Assembly: GCA_033002965.1 (NCBI GenBank)
Contig: JAURVB010014854.1
Coordinates: 42,709-106,708, forward strand
Length of the DNA: 64,000 nucleotides
Direction of reading: 5' to 3'
Source of the DNA: Piper betle
Lineage: Eukaryota > Streptophyta > Magnoliopsida > Piperales > Piperaceae
The position numbers and the translations under genes were made by a program. This document shows positions 12,433 to 23,271 of the stretch, in pieces (position 1 is the first letter of the stretch; each line of letters starts with the position of its first letter). The notes below the pieces were generated by a model, which had not been told where the DNA came from, ran no database searches, and saw only the letters and a list, made by a program, of their open reading frames with translations.

Positions 12433-12949
12433 TGTTGAATAAAAAAACTTTAAACTTTAACCAAAATTATATAGATGATAAAACGATCATCAATAAAACA
12501 TTCTTCATATCAAATCATCAAGAAAATAAATTTAATAACGGAAGCGTACCTGGATCCATGATTGTAAAACAATTCTTTAATTTCTTCTGGTTTGATCTTC
12601 CAAATTCTACACCGGTTCTCCAAAGCTAGAGTTCCTGGATGATGGGATACTAGAAAAGAAAAACTACGGTGCGAATTTGGGGACCATAACCGTATTTATT
12701 CGTATAACCGTATTTATCCTTATCTTTCATAATTCCAATTTAACCCATCATAAATTAGAGATTACGAAAATGGTATCTACACATATTTATCCATACTCAT
12801 CTGAAATATATGGTATATCCACATATTTATCTTAAATATTAATGGCCCATTAACCTTAACTTTAATAGATCAATTTAATTTAGGCCCAAACCTTATTAAT
12901 AGCATATGATACAATTACATACTTGTATATATACGTCCAAAATCCAACA
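12433..12949 (-). repeat. 5' LTR of the Copia element (right copy)
   Basis: 517 bp, nearly identical to 6774-7292, starting TGTTGAATAAAA and ending TCCAACA on the plus strand. It adjoins the primer-binding site, so it is the 5' LTR. Confidence 0.95.
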
Positions 12950-12954
12950 ACCGC

Positions 12955-13126
12955 CACCAACGATGATGTCGTCCGCAAGCACGACCTTCTACTATGGAAT
13001 GACCATGGTGAGGCTAGCTGCATGAAATCACGGACTCAGTCGACCATATATACCAAATGGACTCCTCCATTGCCTATGGGGATGTCTTCGATTACTTCTA
13101 AGCTCTTTTGCATTCTTTTGTGATCC
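12955..13126 (+). pseudogene. 3' part of the short reading frame split by the Copia insertion
   Basis: The frame NDDVVRKHDLLLWNDHGEAS continues to a stop at 13121-13123. It joins in frame with 6582-6773 when the Copia element and one target copy are removed. An alternative frame starts ATGATGTCGTCC at about 12962 and also stays open for some 45 codons, so which frame was coding is unsure. I do not recognise either product. Confidence 0.3.
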
Positions 13127-13649
13127 ATTTATTATTTATCGTGGAGAAGGAATCATGTGTTAGAAACTCCACACTTTGTTTCTGACGGTTCTGGTCCTTC
13201 CGAAAAATTGAAGTAGGATATCATGGTATTTTCATCCTCTCCACTAGATGGTGGTGGTGGAGAAATACTGGACAGAAAGATTGAAAAAATAAAAACCTGT
13301 TCTTCATTATAGTTAATCTCCATGTCTTTATAAAGCTCTTCCATGTTTCAGATAGAAAGTAATACAACTGAAAGCGCTCCCTTTCTCCATCAATTAGCTT
13401 ATTTTTCAAAGGCATCAATTATTTGGATCTTGCCATGGAGAGATGGTGGAACAAATTTGGTGTAAGCGGCTTGGGTGAAAATGGCAAGCCGGCAACCTTC
13501 ACGTTTCATGACTGGGTGTAAGCGGCAAGACAGGGATATATTAGGAATTTACATGCTTATTTAATGTCAGCCATGGATGTTGTTGGAGCATCCAACCACT
13601 GTCGTCTGCTTGAACGAACGCACGCACTTTGAAACGTGCGGTGAGTTCG

Positions 13650-13945
13650 CATGAGAAAATTTTTACGGACTTAATTGATAATCGATTCTCCGAATCATGT
13701 CATAAAATATTAAAATATATTATTATTTTTTTAGAATAGTTAAATCAATATTTATAAGTAATGCAAATTATATATTTATCCATTTTAAGTCTAAAAAATA
13801 ATATATACTAATTTTATATAATTTTTTATTTAAATAATTAAAATTTTAATATAAATAACTTCGAGTTAAACTTTGAGTCAACTCAAAACCGACTCGATTC
13901 CATGACAAGCCGAGTTGACTCCAAATTTCAAGGTTTTAAATTATA
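13650..13945. repeat. Dispersed AT-rich repeat, copy 1
   Basis: Aligns by eye with 38870-39165. Shared blocks are AAATATATTATT, ACAATTTTTTATTTAA-type, TTTCGAGT, CATG(A/T)CAAGCCGA and CCAAATTT near the right end. No ends or target duplication found; probably a degraded transposon arm. Confidence 0.5.
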
Positions 13946-13985
13946 AGCCAGAATCTCTTCTATCCAATGCCTCATGGATATTCAC

Positions 13986-14353
13986 GGTTCGTTTGGTTGG
14001 CATAAAATTAGTATCAATAAAAAAAATTCATATGAAATAAAAATATAATAAGATAAAATGATATGAAAATTTTAAAAATATTTCAAATATATTTGGATAC
14101 TAATAAAATGAAATAAAAATGAAATATTTTTTCCCAAATACATTCTTATGTGTATGTAAATGTGCCACCTAAAATTTTTCTTAATTTCTTTTATTTTTCA
14201 TAAAAAGTATTACTCTGTAAAATTTTTACATAACATACTTTGATTGAAATTAAAATTTTCGTTAAAAAATTTCTATACACCCACACACAAAAAAATTTAT
14301 AACTTCTAAATTTTATATTTTTTTCGTGTAATTTAAAAACAGCCAAACATACC
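13986..14353. mobile_element. Possible MITE
   Basis: The left end GGTTCGTTTGGTT and the inverted right end GGTATGTTTGGCT match at 10 of 13 positions, around an AT-rich core with no gene. A clear target duplication is lacking. Confidence 0.4.
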
Positions 14354-14389
14354 TTACGTGAGATTAGTAGAGATGAACTCCGTATACAT

Positions 14390-14397
14390 GTAACAGT
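14390..14397. repeat. Target-site duplication of element D (left)
   Basis: GTAACAGT, identical to 16107-16114. Confidence 0.92.
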
Positions 14398-16106
14398 TAG
14401 GGGTGGGCATCGGTCGGACGGACGTCGGACGAGATATTATCCGCGTTTGTCCGAAATTTTATCGGACCAAACTTGTCCGACCGAATTAATGTCCGACTTG
14501 TCCGTCGGGCCCGAACAATGTCCGTGGACGGTCCGAAATCAAAACCAAAATTTCTAAAACCCTAACCTAGATACACTGTTCATAGGGCGCCGCCGCCGCC
14601 GCCGCAGCATCCTGCCGCCGCCCTCCGCCGCCGCCTCTTGCCGCCGCCCTCCGCCGCCGCCCTGCTCGTCGTCTCTGCCGCCCTGCGCGCCGTCGCCTCT
14701 GCCGCCCTGCTCGTCGCCTCCGCCGCCCTGTGCGTCGCCGCCGCCGCCCTGCTCATCGCCCCGCTGCCTCCGCCGGCCTCTGGGTGCAGCGAAACCCCTC
14801 CGCCGCCCTGCTCGTCGCCTCTGCCGCCCTGCTCGTCGCCTCTGCCACGCTGCTCGTCGCCTCCGCCGTCCTGCGCGCCGTCGCCACAGCCCTGCTCGTC
14901 GCCCCGCTGCCTCCGCCGGTCTCTGCGCGCAGCGAAACCCCTCCGCCGCGCCTGCCTCCGCCCTCCGCCTGCCCGCCCGCCCTCAGACGCCCCTGCCTCC
15001 GCCGCCCGCCGCCAGCGCCTGCCACCGGCGTCGCGGTGACTCGTCGGTGGCTGGTGGTGGTCGAGATGTCACGGCGACGGTACGGCTGGGCGGGGCGGCG
15101 TCGATCGGTGGCGGGATGGCGGCGGCGACGACGCTAGGGTTTGGGGGGGTTTTGGGGGAGAAGATGATCGGTGGCAAACTCGTAAATAAGACTTGACTCG
15201 ATACCGACACGAGTCAATAATAATACCTAACTCAGAATAAAATCTTCAAAAAATCCAAAAATATCAGGAAAAATCCCATAAAATAAAATAAAGACCACAA
15301 CATCTAAATGATGTATAACTAATAATTCTACCCTATAAGACGTCTTAATGTATTATTTGGCCTAAAATAATTCTATTCGACTCAAAAATAACGGTCGAAT
15401 CGATCGGTTCGGACTATAAATCCCTAACTTAGGACACGGGTTTTATAGAGGGAATTGAAAGTTATGAAACTATTTATTTATGGAAAAATATTGAAGAGAA
15501 ATGTCTTAATTTCAAAATGAAGAAGACAAAAAACATGAATAATTAATTTTTTTGTATTTTTTCATTTGGGTGAGTTATATTGGATGAAGAATTAACTATT
15601 AAAATATTTTATCTTTGAAGTATATGTAATATTAGAGTATATTTTGATGTCAATGATTATTTTAAAGTTTTTATACATTGACTATTTTTTGTTTGACTTT
15701 AAAAATTGAGAACATGCTAATTAAATTATAAGTGGTTTGATATAATTATTAATATGAAGGTATAGCTCTAAATTCTTAAATGTAAGAATGACTTTTATCT
15801 TTTTTCTATGTATGTCATTTTTTGTTATTTTAAATATTAAATATCAAATTTTATGTATAAACTTAATAAATTTTACTGTATATTATATTTTAAAATTTTC
15901 ATAAATTATAATATTAGCTTTACAAATATTGAAGATATTATATTATTGATATAAAATATCGGACACTCGGTCGGTCGTTCGGTCGGACAAAGAAATGTCC
16001 ATGTTTGGTTTGTTTTAATTCGGTCAGATTCGGTCGGTCAAATTCGGTCGGACATACTTCGGACTTCGGTCGGACGGACAAATTCGGACGTCCACGCCCA
16101 CCCCTA
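14398..16106 (+). mobile_element. Non-autonomous hAT-like element D with perfect 8-bp target duplication
   Basis: Terminal inverted repeats are TAGGGGTGGGC at the left and GCCCACCCCTA at the right. Identical GTAACAGT copies flank it at 14390-14397 and 16107-16114. Inside both ends are arrays of GGTCGGAC/GTCGGAC words. A GC-rich CCGCCG core (14580-15140) is followed by GGTGGCAAACTCGTAAATAA and an ACTCGA module (15165-15300) that matches elements A, B and C, although the termini differ from theirs. The core reads as Ala/Pro/Arg-rich frames on both strands with no recognisable transposase. The element lies directly upstream of the small-protein gene at 16677. Confidence 0.92.
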
Positions 16107-16114
16107 GTAACAGT
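16107..16114. repeat. Target-site duplication of element D (right)
   Basis: GTAACAGT, identical to 14390-14397. Confidence 0.92.
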
Positions 16115-16380
16115 TATCTCCCACACTTCTGCTTTTGAAGTGATAGTGCACCATAAGGAATCCTGATCGATCAGGCGAATCCAATTGCTATCTAGTCCTA
16201 TCCGTAAGAAAGATAAAAGCAATTGACATAAAAGATCAAAAAACTCACATTCACTCGTGAGGTAGCCCCCCTCCAAGTGACAGACAACGATTGCTGTTCT
16301 TCAGTTGACACCCCGTAGCACCGTCTCTCTCCCATTTCTCATGTGAAAAACTGATCATTGTTTAACTATTCCATCGACAA

Positions 16381-16487
16381 GTCAAAAACCACACAATTGG
16401 GTTTCAGAGAGAAAAAGTCCTCCTTAATTATGAACAATCCCCCTCACAAGCCCGTGATTGCTCAATTGGGCTATGATCTATATAATA
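16381..16487 (+). promoter_or_regulatory. Promoter region of small-protein copy 1, shared with copy 3
   Basis: Three blocks recur in the same order upstream of copy 3. GTCAAAAACCACACAATTG at 16381-16399 matches 33431-33449 at 17 of 19 bases and contains the complement of a W-box core (TTGAC). CCCGTGATTG at 16451-16460 is identical to 33533-33542. A TATA-like TATATAATA lies at 16479-16487. The ATG follows about 190 bp downstream of the TATA-like site, after a pyrimidine-rich leader. Confidence 0.6.
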
Positions 16488-16676
16488 TAGACTGATGCAT
16501 ACTATCTCCCTTTAGATCATGACATTGACTTTCGTGCATACATGCAATGCCTTTAAGAGTTTTGTATCAAGCAAGCAATTACTATATATATATGTATATA
16601 TACTTTATTTTTCTTTTCTCTTTTCTTGCAGCTATATATACTAGTGTGCATTAATCTAACTAGCGATCAAGAGATC

Positions 16677-16969
16677 ATGTCGATAGAAGCTCTAGCCATG
16701 GCAGGTGCCAGTTACACAGAATGCGGTATAGAGTTTGATGAATGCAATGAGGGAAGGTCTACGATACGCCTCCACACTTGCTAGCAGATGTTGAAGGCAC
16801 AATCAGCAGAGACAACGGGGTGGATGATCATGTTCCTTGCAAGACTTTTGATCAAGAAGAGGTGATGTTCAAATGTAGAATAATATCATGGGCAAAACAC
16901 GTCTCATGGTTTTGTAATATATTGTTTTCGAAGCCCCATGCATCCGCCTTCTTACACTTCAATTCGTAA
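16677..16969 (+). pseudogene. Small-protein family copy 1 (IEALAMAGA family), frameshifted
   Basis: The first frame starts MSIEALAMAGASYTECGIEF and stops after 35 codons (TAG at 16782-16784). The family's middle and C-terminal blocks are readable one frame over: PPHLLADVEG from 16769, then VMFKCRIISWAKHVSWF and a stop ending at 16969. A one-base change between about 16750 and 16769 would explain the break. Joined, the product would be close in length to copy 3 (96 aa). No signal peptide or membrane segment stands out. The function of the family is unknown to me. The upstream region shares promoter blocks with copy 3, so the locus may once have been expressed the same way. It could still make the 35-residue N-terminal peptide. 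Confidence 0.72.
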
Positions 16970-18004
16970 GACGCACACCACATGATCTTGTTCTTGTTTC
17001 CCTAATCAGCTTATCCTTGCATGTATATGATGTATGTATCAGCTTTTCATCAGTATGTATGTGGGACGTCTAAAGACTTGCTCAATGGAAATAATTAGTT
17101 ACGGAATTAATACTATCTGTTCTGATCTCTCTACCTAAGCCATGAATTTCAGACCTTTACATTTATATTCTGCTTAATAATTCATATGATTTCGTTTTAT
17201 AATGGAGCTTAAATATAAAAATTCATTTGTTGAAAGTATCTCTAAAACTATTGGAGCCATGAAATTCTTTCTACTAATATAAATAACAAAATTATAAAAG
17301 GGGATATATAACGTGTTCAATGTGTCTTGCTCGTGGCCATTGTCAATGATTCATAAAAAGGTTGTCACGTACATGTTTCATATGTTTTAACGTCGACATA
17401 GATGAAACTGGTATAAAATTTGTGTCGAAAACACATTTAATTCAAAATGGACAATAATTTTTATTAGGTACACAGACGACAAAATTATAAAGGTGCTTTT
17501 CTTCTGTACTTAATAAACATAAAAAATATAAAAACTGTGGAGGTCTTGAAAATTGCTATCATGGAAAAACGTCTCTCTTAGAAAATAATTTACGTAGTGA
17601 GGAATCGCATATCCTTGTTTACAATCTGGTTCGTGAGGAGAGAAAGTGAATGAATATATACCTCACCAAATTTAAGGACAAAACTAGATTAATTACTTCA
17701 AGACATGACTTGCGTACGCAGAGAAGACGTATTATATCACTTACTAATTTGATGAGACAAAAAGAGAAGTTGTTTCATTACAAAAACAACCACTTTTTCC
17801 GGTTGATTGTTTTTTCAACAGTTGTAAAACGTTGGGTAATAGGCTCTTCCTAAGTTGACTGAACTTATCCCACGGACAAAAAACGTAAACTTATGTACCC
17901 TTAAACTTTTCTTCATGGTTATAATAGGATAATAAAGCTCTTTTTAATTAAACAAATAATCGTGACATAACAAACTGCTAACAGTTGTAATTTTATGAAC
18001 AGTT
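16970..18004. other. Intergenic, no gene seen
   Basis: AT-rich sequence with only short frames that show no family resemblance. The first 100-200 bp would be the 3' end of small-protein copy 1. Confidence 0.55.
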
Positions 18005-18404
18005 GTAACTATATGACAAATGGGTATGTAATGGATTGAGCCCAGTATGTTTTAATTAATAGAACAGCATAACATAAAAGTTTTCCAACACAGACAATGG
18101 AATGAGCTACATCGTCAGCGTCGAAGAGGATCTCTTTCCCCTTGCTCTGCTTCCCACCCTGCTTCATTGGCGCCATGGAGAAGACGACTGTACAAGAAAA
18201 TCGAGCCCTTTGGATCGATTGGGAACAAGGGAGGAGGAAGACGTGTTGCTCCGTTCTTGTTCTTCCTGAAAGATCGGAGAGGAACTCAACAAAACAATGA
18301 AAACAAAATGCAAATTTTATTAACAACCAATTGATGCTTCTCACATTCAGCCCATGCTCTGTTTTTATAATCTCCTTCATCACATGCCCATACTCTGTTT
18401 TCAC
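18005..18404 (-). other. Unrecognised open frame beside the Gypsy/cysteine-synthase relic
   Basis: An open minus-strand frame of 131 codons ends in a section starting MAPMKQGGKQSKGKEIL at about 18175. It follows the integrase C-terminal relic in the Gypsy direction and may be the element's 3' region or another captured fragment. I do not recognise it, and coding is doubtful. Confidence 0.25.
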
Positions 18405-18539
18405 CCGCTAGCCCATCCCACTCAAACACATACAATTACCATTCATACCCTCTCTCACTTCTCTACTCACTATCTCTTTATTGAAAACAACCTTTTCCTC
18501 GAGATTAGTAAAAAAAAAAAATCTATAAAGGACATTCTG

Positions 18540-18605
18540 CTGTTTGACATGCAGCTGGTCAATGCGTTGGATGACATGGAATGGCCCATAAAATTTTGCA
18601 GCCAA
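18540..18605 (-). pseudogene. Gypsy integrase C-terminal fragment
   Basis: The minus strand reads AAKFYGPFHVIQRI, the typical stretch just before the chromodomain-like tail of plant Gypsy integrases. It directly follows the end of the cysteine-synthase relic, suggesting that the relic lies within the Gypsy element. Confidence 0.6.
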
Positions 18606-18641
18606 CTATGAGCTTCCCACATTTTCTGGCCTCTTTGCAAC

Positions 18642-19478
18642 TTAAATTGCAGCAGCAGCTGCTGCGCCAGATGATATCCCGACCAGTAATCCTTCTTTAA
18701 GAGCAATAAGCTTTGCAGTTTCAATAGCTTCAGCACTTGATACTTGGACAACTTCATCAATAAGATCGACATTCAAAGCACCAGGAATAAATCCCACATC
18801 AATTCCTTGAATTTTATGAGGACCAGGCTGTCCACCCGAAAGAACTGCACTTTCAACCGGTTCCACACCATAAATCTTGATGTCAGGGTTTTGCTCCTTC
18901 AGATACCTTCCCGCCCCAGGTACAGTAGTTTCATAATGGATCTTCGGGTTAGCAGGGTTTTCAAATTGTTGAAGGATGTAGGCATTAGGTGTATTTGACA
19001 AAATCTCTTCCACCTTTTGAACCGCACCCTACATGCCCCTAGCTGGATCAGGAAGAACCAACTCAGCACCAACAGCTCTAAGAATAATTCTGCTCTTAAG
19101 GCTCATATAAGCTGGCATTGTAATAATCAGTTTGTAACCCTTTTCTGCTGCCATGAAGGCCAACCCGATGCCAGTGTTTCCACTGGTAGGCTCAATAAGA
19201 ACACTCTGGCCAGGCATAATAAGACCTTTCTCCTCTGCATCAATGATCATACTATCTCTAATCCTGTCCATGACACTGGAACATGGCTCCATCATCTCAA
19301 GTTTCACAGCAATTTTAGCAACATGGCCATCGATAATATTGTTAAGATATACCATTGGCGTCTTACCAATAAGATCTTTTGCGATTGCGATATGATTGTC
19401 GGTCATAGTGGAGTAATATGATCGAACAACTAACTGAAACTCAACATCTCTTCTCCGCAAATCATGATAATGTTTCAT
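18642..19478 (-). pseudogene. Intronless retrocopy of cysteine synthase (O-acetylserine (thiol)lyase)
   Basis: Intact O-acetylserine (thiol)lyase makes cysteine from O-acetylserine and sulfide using PLP. This minus-strand copy reads through [27 protein letters not shown], the PLP phosphate-binding type loop [61 protein letters not shown] and [19 protein letters not shown]. Plant genes of this family normally have many introns; none are seen here, so it is a processed copy. It is dead: the PLP-binding Lys (SSVKDR in the family) is Met (codon at 19269-19271), a stop follows the block ending ARGM, and about 26 residues including the GIGTGGT region are missing between HYETT and GAGRYLKEQ. The C-terminus is shifted out of frame (AKRPENVG readable near 18620-18650). 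It is enclosed by Gypsy pieces. Confidence 0.9.
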
Positions 19479-19609
19479 CCTTAGTTATGAAGCTGTCAAA
19501 TTTTCTCTCAATTTTCGTAGTAATTGATCTCTGTGGCATAGAAGTCCATATACTTCTCCTGTTTTTGCTATACCAGGAATGTAAAGAAAGCAATTTAGAA
19601 GGATGGTAG

Positions 19610-20352
19610 GCAGAACTATAGTTAAATGCCACCCCTTATAATCTTTAAGAGTTCATTCCAAAAAGAACTTGTGAAGGTTGGGTCTCTGGCACAAATGATT
19701 GAAGTTGGCATTTTATGAAACTTGAAAATTTTCTCAAAAAACAATTGAGCGACTTCCTAAGCTGTGAATGGAACGTTTTCAAATTTTTGTAGCAACTTGT
19801 CCAATTGTTCCTCTTGTTGGCTTGATAATGACGACCTGAATTGCTTTATGCTACTGCTGTTTACCACCACTAAATTCATTCATTAGTAACCCTTGTTTTT
19901 TTTTTGAATGAATGAGTAATCTGTTTCCTATCACATAATTAACTTGGGGAAGTAAGCTGACCCTATAATTCTACTATTTTCCCATTTTCCGTGAAGGATA
20001 TTTTAAGTGATTCAAAATTTCATAATATTGATCCCAAAGTCATTAGCTATTGAATGCCTAGAACAATATCAAATTCCTCCAATTAAAGTATAAACAAATC
20101 TGAAGCTGTCTTATATCCAAGAAGATCTAACACCATACTCACATACTTACCCCCACAATTCATCTTTTCATTATTGGCTATTTGAACTTTCAATCCCTTA
20201 TTTGTTTCTATTTGTAACTTCAGTTTTTGGATTAAATTTGCATTCACAAAATTGTGCGAACTCTTTGAATCAATCATTACTATCACTTGATGTCCACCCA
20301 CTCTCCCCAACAATCTCATGGTGTTAGCCGGTGTACTAGAATCCTGTTGCAT
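19610..20352 (-). pseudogene. Ty3/Gypsy remnant: protease-like, pre-RT and integrase-core fragments
   Basis: On the minus strand, 20083-20352 reads GRVGGHQVIVMIDSKSSHNF, the retropepsin start of plant Gypsy elements, with the Gly of the usual DSG/DTG motif changed to Lys. Near 19770-19860 QQEEQLDKLLQKFENV resembles the start of the reverse-transcriptase region. Immediately after, at about 19660-19770, FFEKIFKFHKMPTSI and RDPTFTSSFWNELL are integrase core. The reverse transcriptase and RNase H between them are deleted. The integrase frame breaks near 19640. The cysteine-synthase retrocopy starts about 130 bp further on. Confidence 0.78.
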
Positions 20353-22574
20353 CTATGCCGCGTCGCCCATGCGGCTGTCGCCCTACAACCACCGCATATA
20401 ATTTTTTTATTTTTTATTTATTTTTGTCATGGTTTTGGTGTGGAATTTTTTCATGAGAAATATTTGTCACGCTACCGTGTCTAAATTAATTTGCGGAAAA
20501 ACTTGTTATATTTAGTCTTCATGTGATGAAAATTTTCATGACAGAAAACCTAATTTTCGTTTGTGTTTGTAATTCAATAAATTAAAAATACTCTCAATAA
20601 TAAAAATTTTATGTGTTTACCAATTCCTATTTTCCATCTTTATCATATTTGCAATTTAATTGGTTAAAAAAGGCTTGTGATTTTTCCTATGGCCCTAATT
20701 GATAATACAAGGGATAACTAATTATAACTTTTTACATTTTACATCCATTTAACTTTTCATCCGTACAAACTGGTTATTATTTTTTGTATTCCCTATTTTA
20801 ACCCTTTGAAGTTTGACCAAGCCAAGCATAACTCTTTTCCTGTATAGCCCCACTCTACGACCAACATTCACGGCTTTGACATCTGATGTTCTTTTCCTGT
20901 ATAGCCCCAATCTACGACCAACATTCACGGCTTTGACAATTTCTGATGGCAACATCTTGAGGCGTCAGCCCCTCTTCCCATGTGAAATTTCTGACTCGAT
21001 TCTTCTCTTGTTTCCTTTTTTTATTTATAAATGAATTTTTCAGGAAAAAGTATTTTCAGAAAATAAATTCTTTTGCTGGTCATGTACATATCATGACAAC
21101 TTTTAATCATGTTGGATTGAAATATAATAAATAAATATTGTTTCATTTTGCATTATAAAAAAACCTTAATGTTATTTTTGAAGAAAGATATAAATTAGTA
21201 AATAAATTAGAGTACATAAATAAATAAAACCTGAATCAAAGGTGATAGAAATCACAAGTCAGTTGTCACTAAGACTATCTCCTATTCTTCCAGCGTCACT
21301 TTTTTTGTCGTTTATTTTTGTAGGGAGAGCCACCATTTATTTATAGAGAAATTATCCAAAATAAAATCCCCATAATAATTTCAACAGATGCGATATATAA
21401 AGAGGAGATAAGATAACTATAAAGACCAAGTCTTTGAACTTATCTCTTACTAGTTATATGGTTTGGTGAATATTGATATCAATTATGGGCTGACGTAGAA
21501 TTGAAATGCTCAACAATTTTAAAAATGAAAATTTTCTTTCATTTTTCTTAATTAGATGAATATTACTTATAATGTGTGTGTGTATATATATATATAAATG
21601 ATGGCATGCTTGCAGAAAAAGACCTTTAATTTCCATTTTAATATTTTATCATTAATATTTATCTTTACCTATTGAAATACAATATTTTTCCATTGTAACC
21701 CATTAAATTAAATTGTAATTGAAAATATTTTTGATCAATATTTAATTTAGTTATAATAATTTTTTCCATGAAAGCTGGAATAAAAGCTAATTTTTATTTG
21801 AGTCTATGATATGATATATAAATTATGAGTCATTTAATAGAAAAAATAGTTTAATTTACTTGTTTAATTATTTAATTTGTACTTCGAGTCCCGATACCGC
21901 TAACTCCCACAATGAATAAGAACAAAAAAATTTTTAGTCATTGTCCATATTTTATTTGCAGTAGTATTCCTCCACTAAGAACTAGAAGTATCAGTTATCC
22001 TATTACTTTTGTTTTGTAATAGAACGTGGTACAAACTAAGATATAAAGCAACCTCTATAAAAATCATTGAGGATAACTCCAAGGAATTGATTATCATTAA
22101 CATTTGCAGTGAAGTTGTTAATATATGGTTCACAACACCACTAACGCCTTTGGCATGGACTCACCGTAGCTAACATCATAAATATAGAATCACCACAAAA
22201 AAATAGTTGTTGCAAACTCTGATATCACCATTAACCTTTGTAATTGTATTATTCGTGGCTAGAACAAATTACGCGATATCAACATGTAAAAAGCCATCAC
22301 TTTCTAATCAATAACCCCAAAAGATTTACCCATTAGGGGATCGGATTTCTAATCTTTCTAATTCTCCCTACGAGCAAACACGAGGATAGAACACCAAAGA
22401 TCCAAATGGATGTGATTGGATCCATGGTAGGTAGCCGCAATTGCTGTATGATGTGGTGGTGGTTCATGGATTGCATCGGCAAACTCGGCATAGGCAACAT
22501 GAGCAGCGGCTCATAGTGCATCTGCACCGCGCAACAACCCATTTGTACTGTCACCATTCAAGCTTTAGGATCAG
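20353..22574. other. Intergenic stretch with a short tandem duplication
   Basis: No supported gene. It contains the 57-bp tandem duplication at 20834-20947, a (TG/TA) tract at about 21570-21600 and AT-rich DNA. Minus-strand frames at 22333-22557 show no family resemblance. Confidence 0.55.
20834..20947. repeat. 57-bp tandem duplication, two units
   Basis: CTTTTCCTGTATAGCCCCA begins both units (20834 and 20891). The units share TCTACGACCAACATTCACGG and differ at few positions near their ends. Confidence 0.85.
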
Positions 22575-22579
22575 AGGTG

Positions 22580-23266
22580 TGTTGAGAATTGAGAAAATCC
22601 CCTAAATTGGAGATCAACAATAGCGAACACACAATTTTGGGAAAATAATACTTGAAAAATAAAATAAAATAAAAACAAAAAAAAACCAAAAAACACAGAG
22701 ATTTAACGTGAAAACCCTCCTTCAATCGAGAGTCAAAAACCACGGGCAACAACGAACAATTCACTACTTCAATCAAAGATTACAGTCATCAAATATATAG
22801 CGATCTACAAGAAGATTACTCACACCCTATACTATTGAGATTATAAGATTTTACTCTTTTTCTCAATACTCCGTATAAGATAAACTCAGATTTTTCCCTT
22901 CTTTTTATCTCTTATATCTCTCTATCTAGATAAACTCGTGAATATTTTTCCCTCTCTTTATCTCTATATCTCTTTCTGCTTGTCTTTTCTTCCCTTTGTC
23001 TTTTCTTCCGCTTGTCTTTTTTCTGCTTGTCTTCCTTCTGGAATGAAGGAAATGAGATCCATATTTATAGAGATAGTTTGAGGCTATTCATCTCCCATGG
23101 AAAAACTAACAGACACTTCTGTTGATATTCCGAGATTGCTTTGAGACCCTTCAACCTCCATGGAAAAACTAACAGTCACCACTGTTGATATTCCAAGATT
23201 CCTTTAGTATTCCGAGTGTGACAATGGGCTACACATCATTAATATTCATAATAACAAATATTAACA
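22580..23266. mobile_element. Solo LTR with perfect 5-bp target duplication
   Basis: A 687-bp block starts TGTTGAGAATTGAG and ends AATATTAACA, the TG...CA form of LTRs, and is flanked by AGGTG at 22575-22579 and 23267-23271. It contains an ACGTGAAAACCCTCC-type motif and a CTTTGTCTTTTCTTCC repeat run, and has no coding sequence. No partner LTR or internal region is attached, so it is a solo LTR left by recombination. The strand cannot be decided. Confidence 0.85.
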
Positions 23267-23271
23267 AGGTG

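Larger units (their letters stand above)
6774..12949 (-). mobile_element. Full-length Ty1/Copia LTR retrotransposon, inactivated
   Basis: A 6.2-kb element on the minus strand with two near-identical LTRs, a tRNA-Met-type primer-binding site, a polypurine tract and gag-pol remains in Copia order (integrase before reverse transcriptase). The LTRs begin TGTTGG and end CAACA in element orientation. Flanks read ACCGT (6769-6773) and ACCGC (12950-12954), a 5-bp target duplication with one mismatch. By hand count the two LTRs differ at about a dozen sites in 517 bp, roughly 2 percent, so the insertion is fairly old. Nonsense codons and frameshifts in pol and gag mean it cannot move by itself. A more decayed relative lies at 59074-64000 in the same orientation. 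Confidence 0.95.

Noticed and set aside
14638..15210. Ala/Pro-rich frames in hAT-like element D
   Set aside because: Low-complexity translations of CCGCCG-type repeats on both strands, with no transposase motif.
18744..19421. Plus-strand frames across the cysteine-synthase relic
   Set aside because: Antisense to a clear homology; no independent support.
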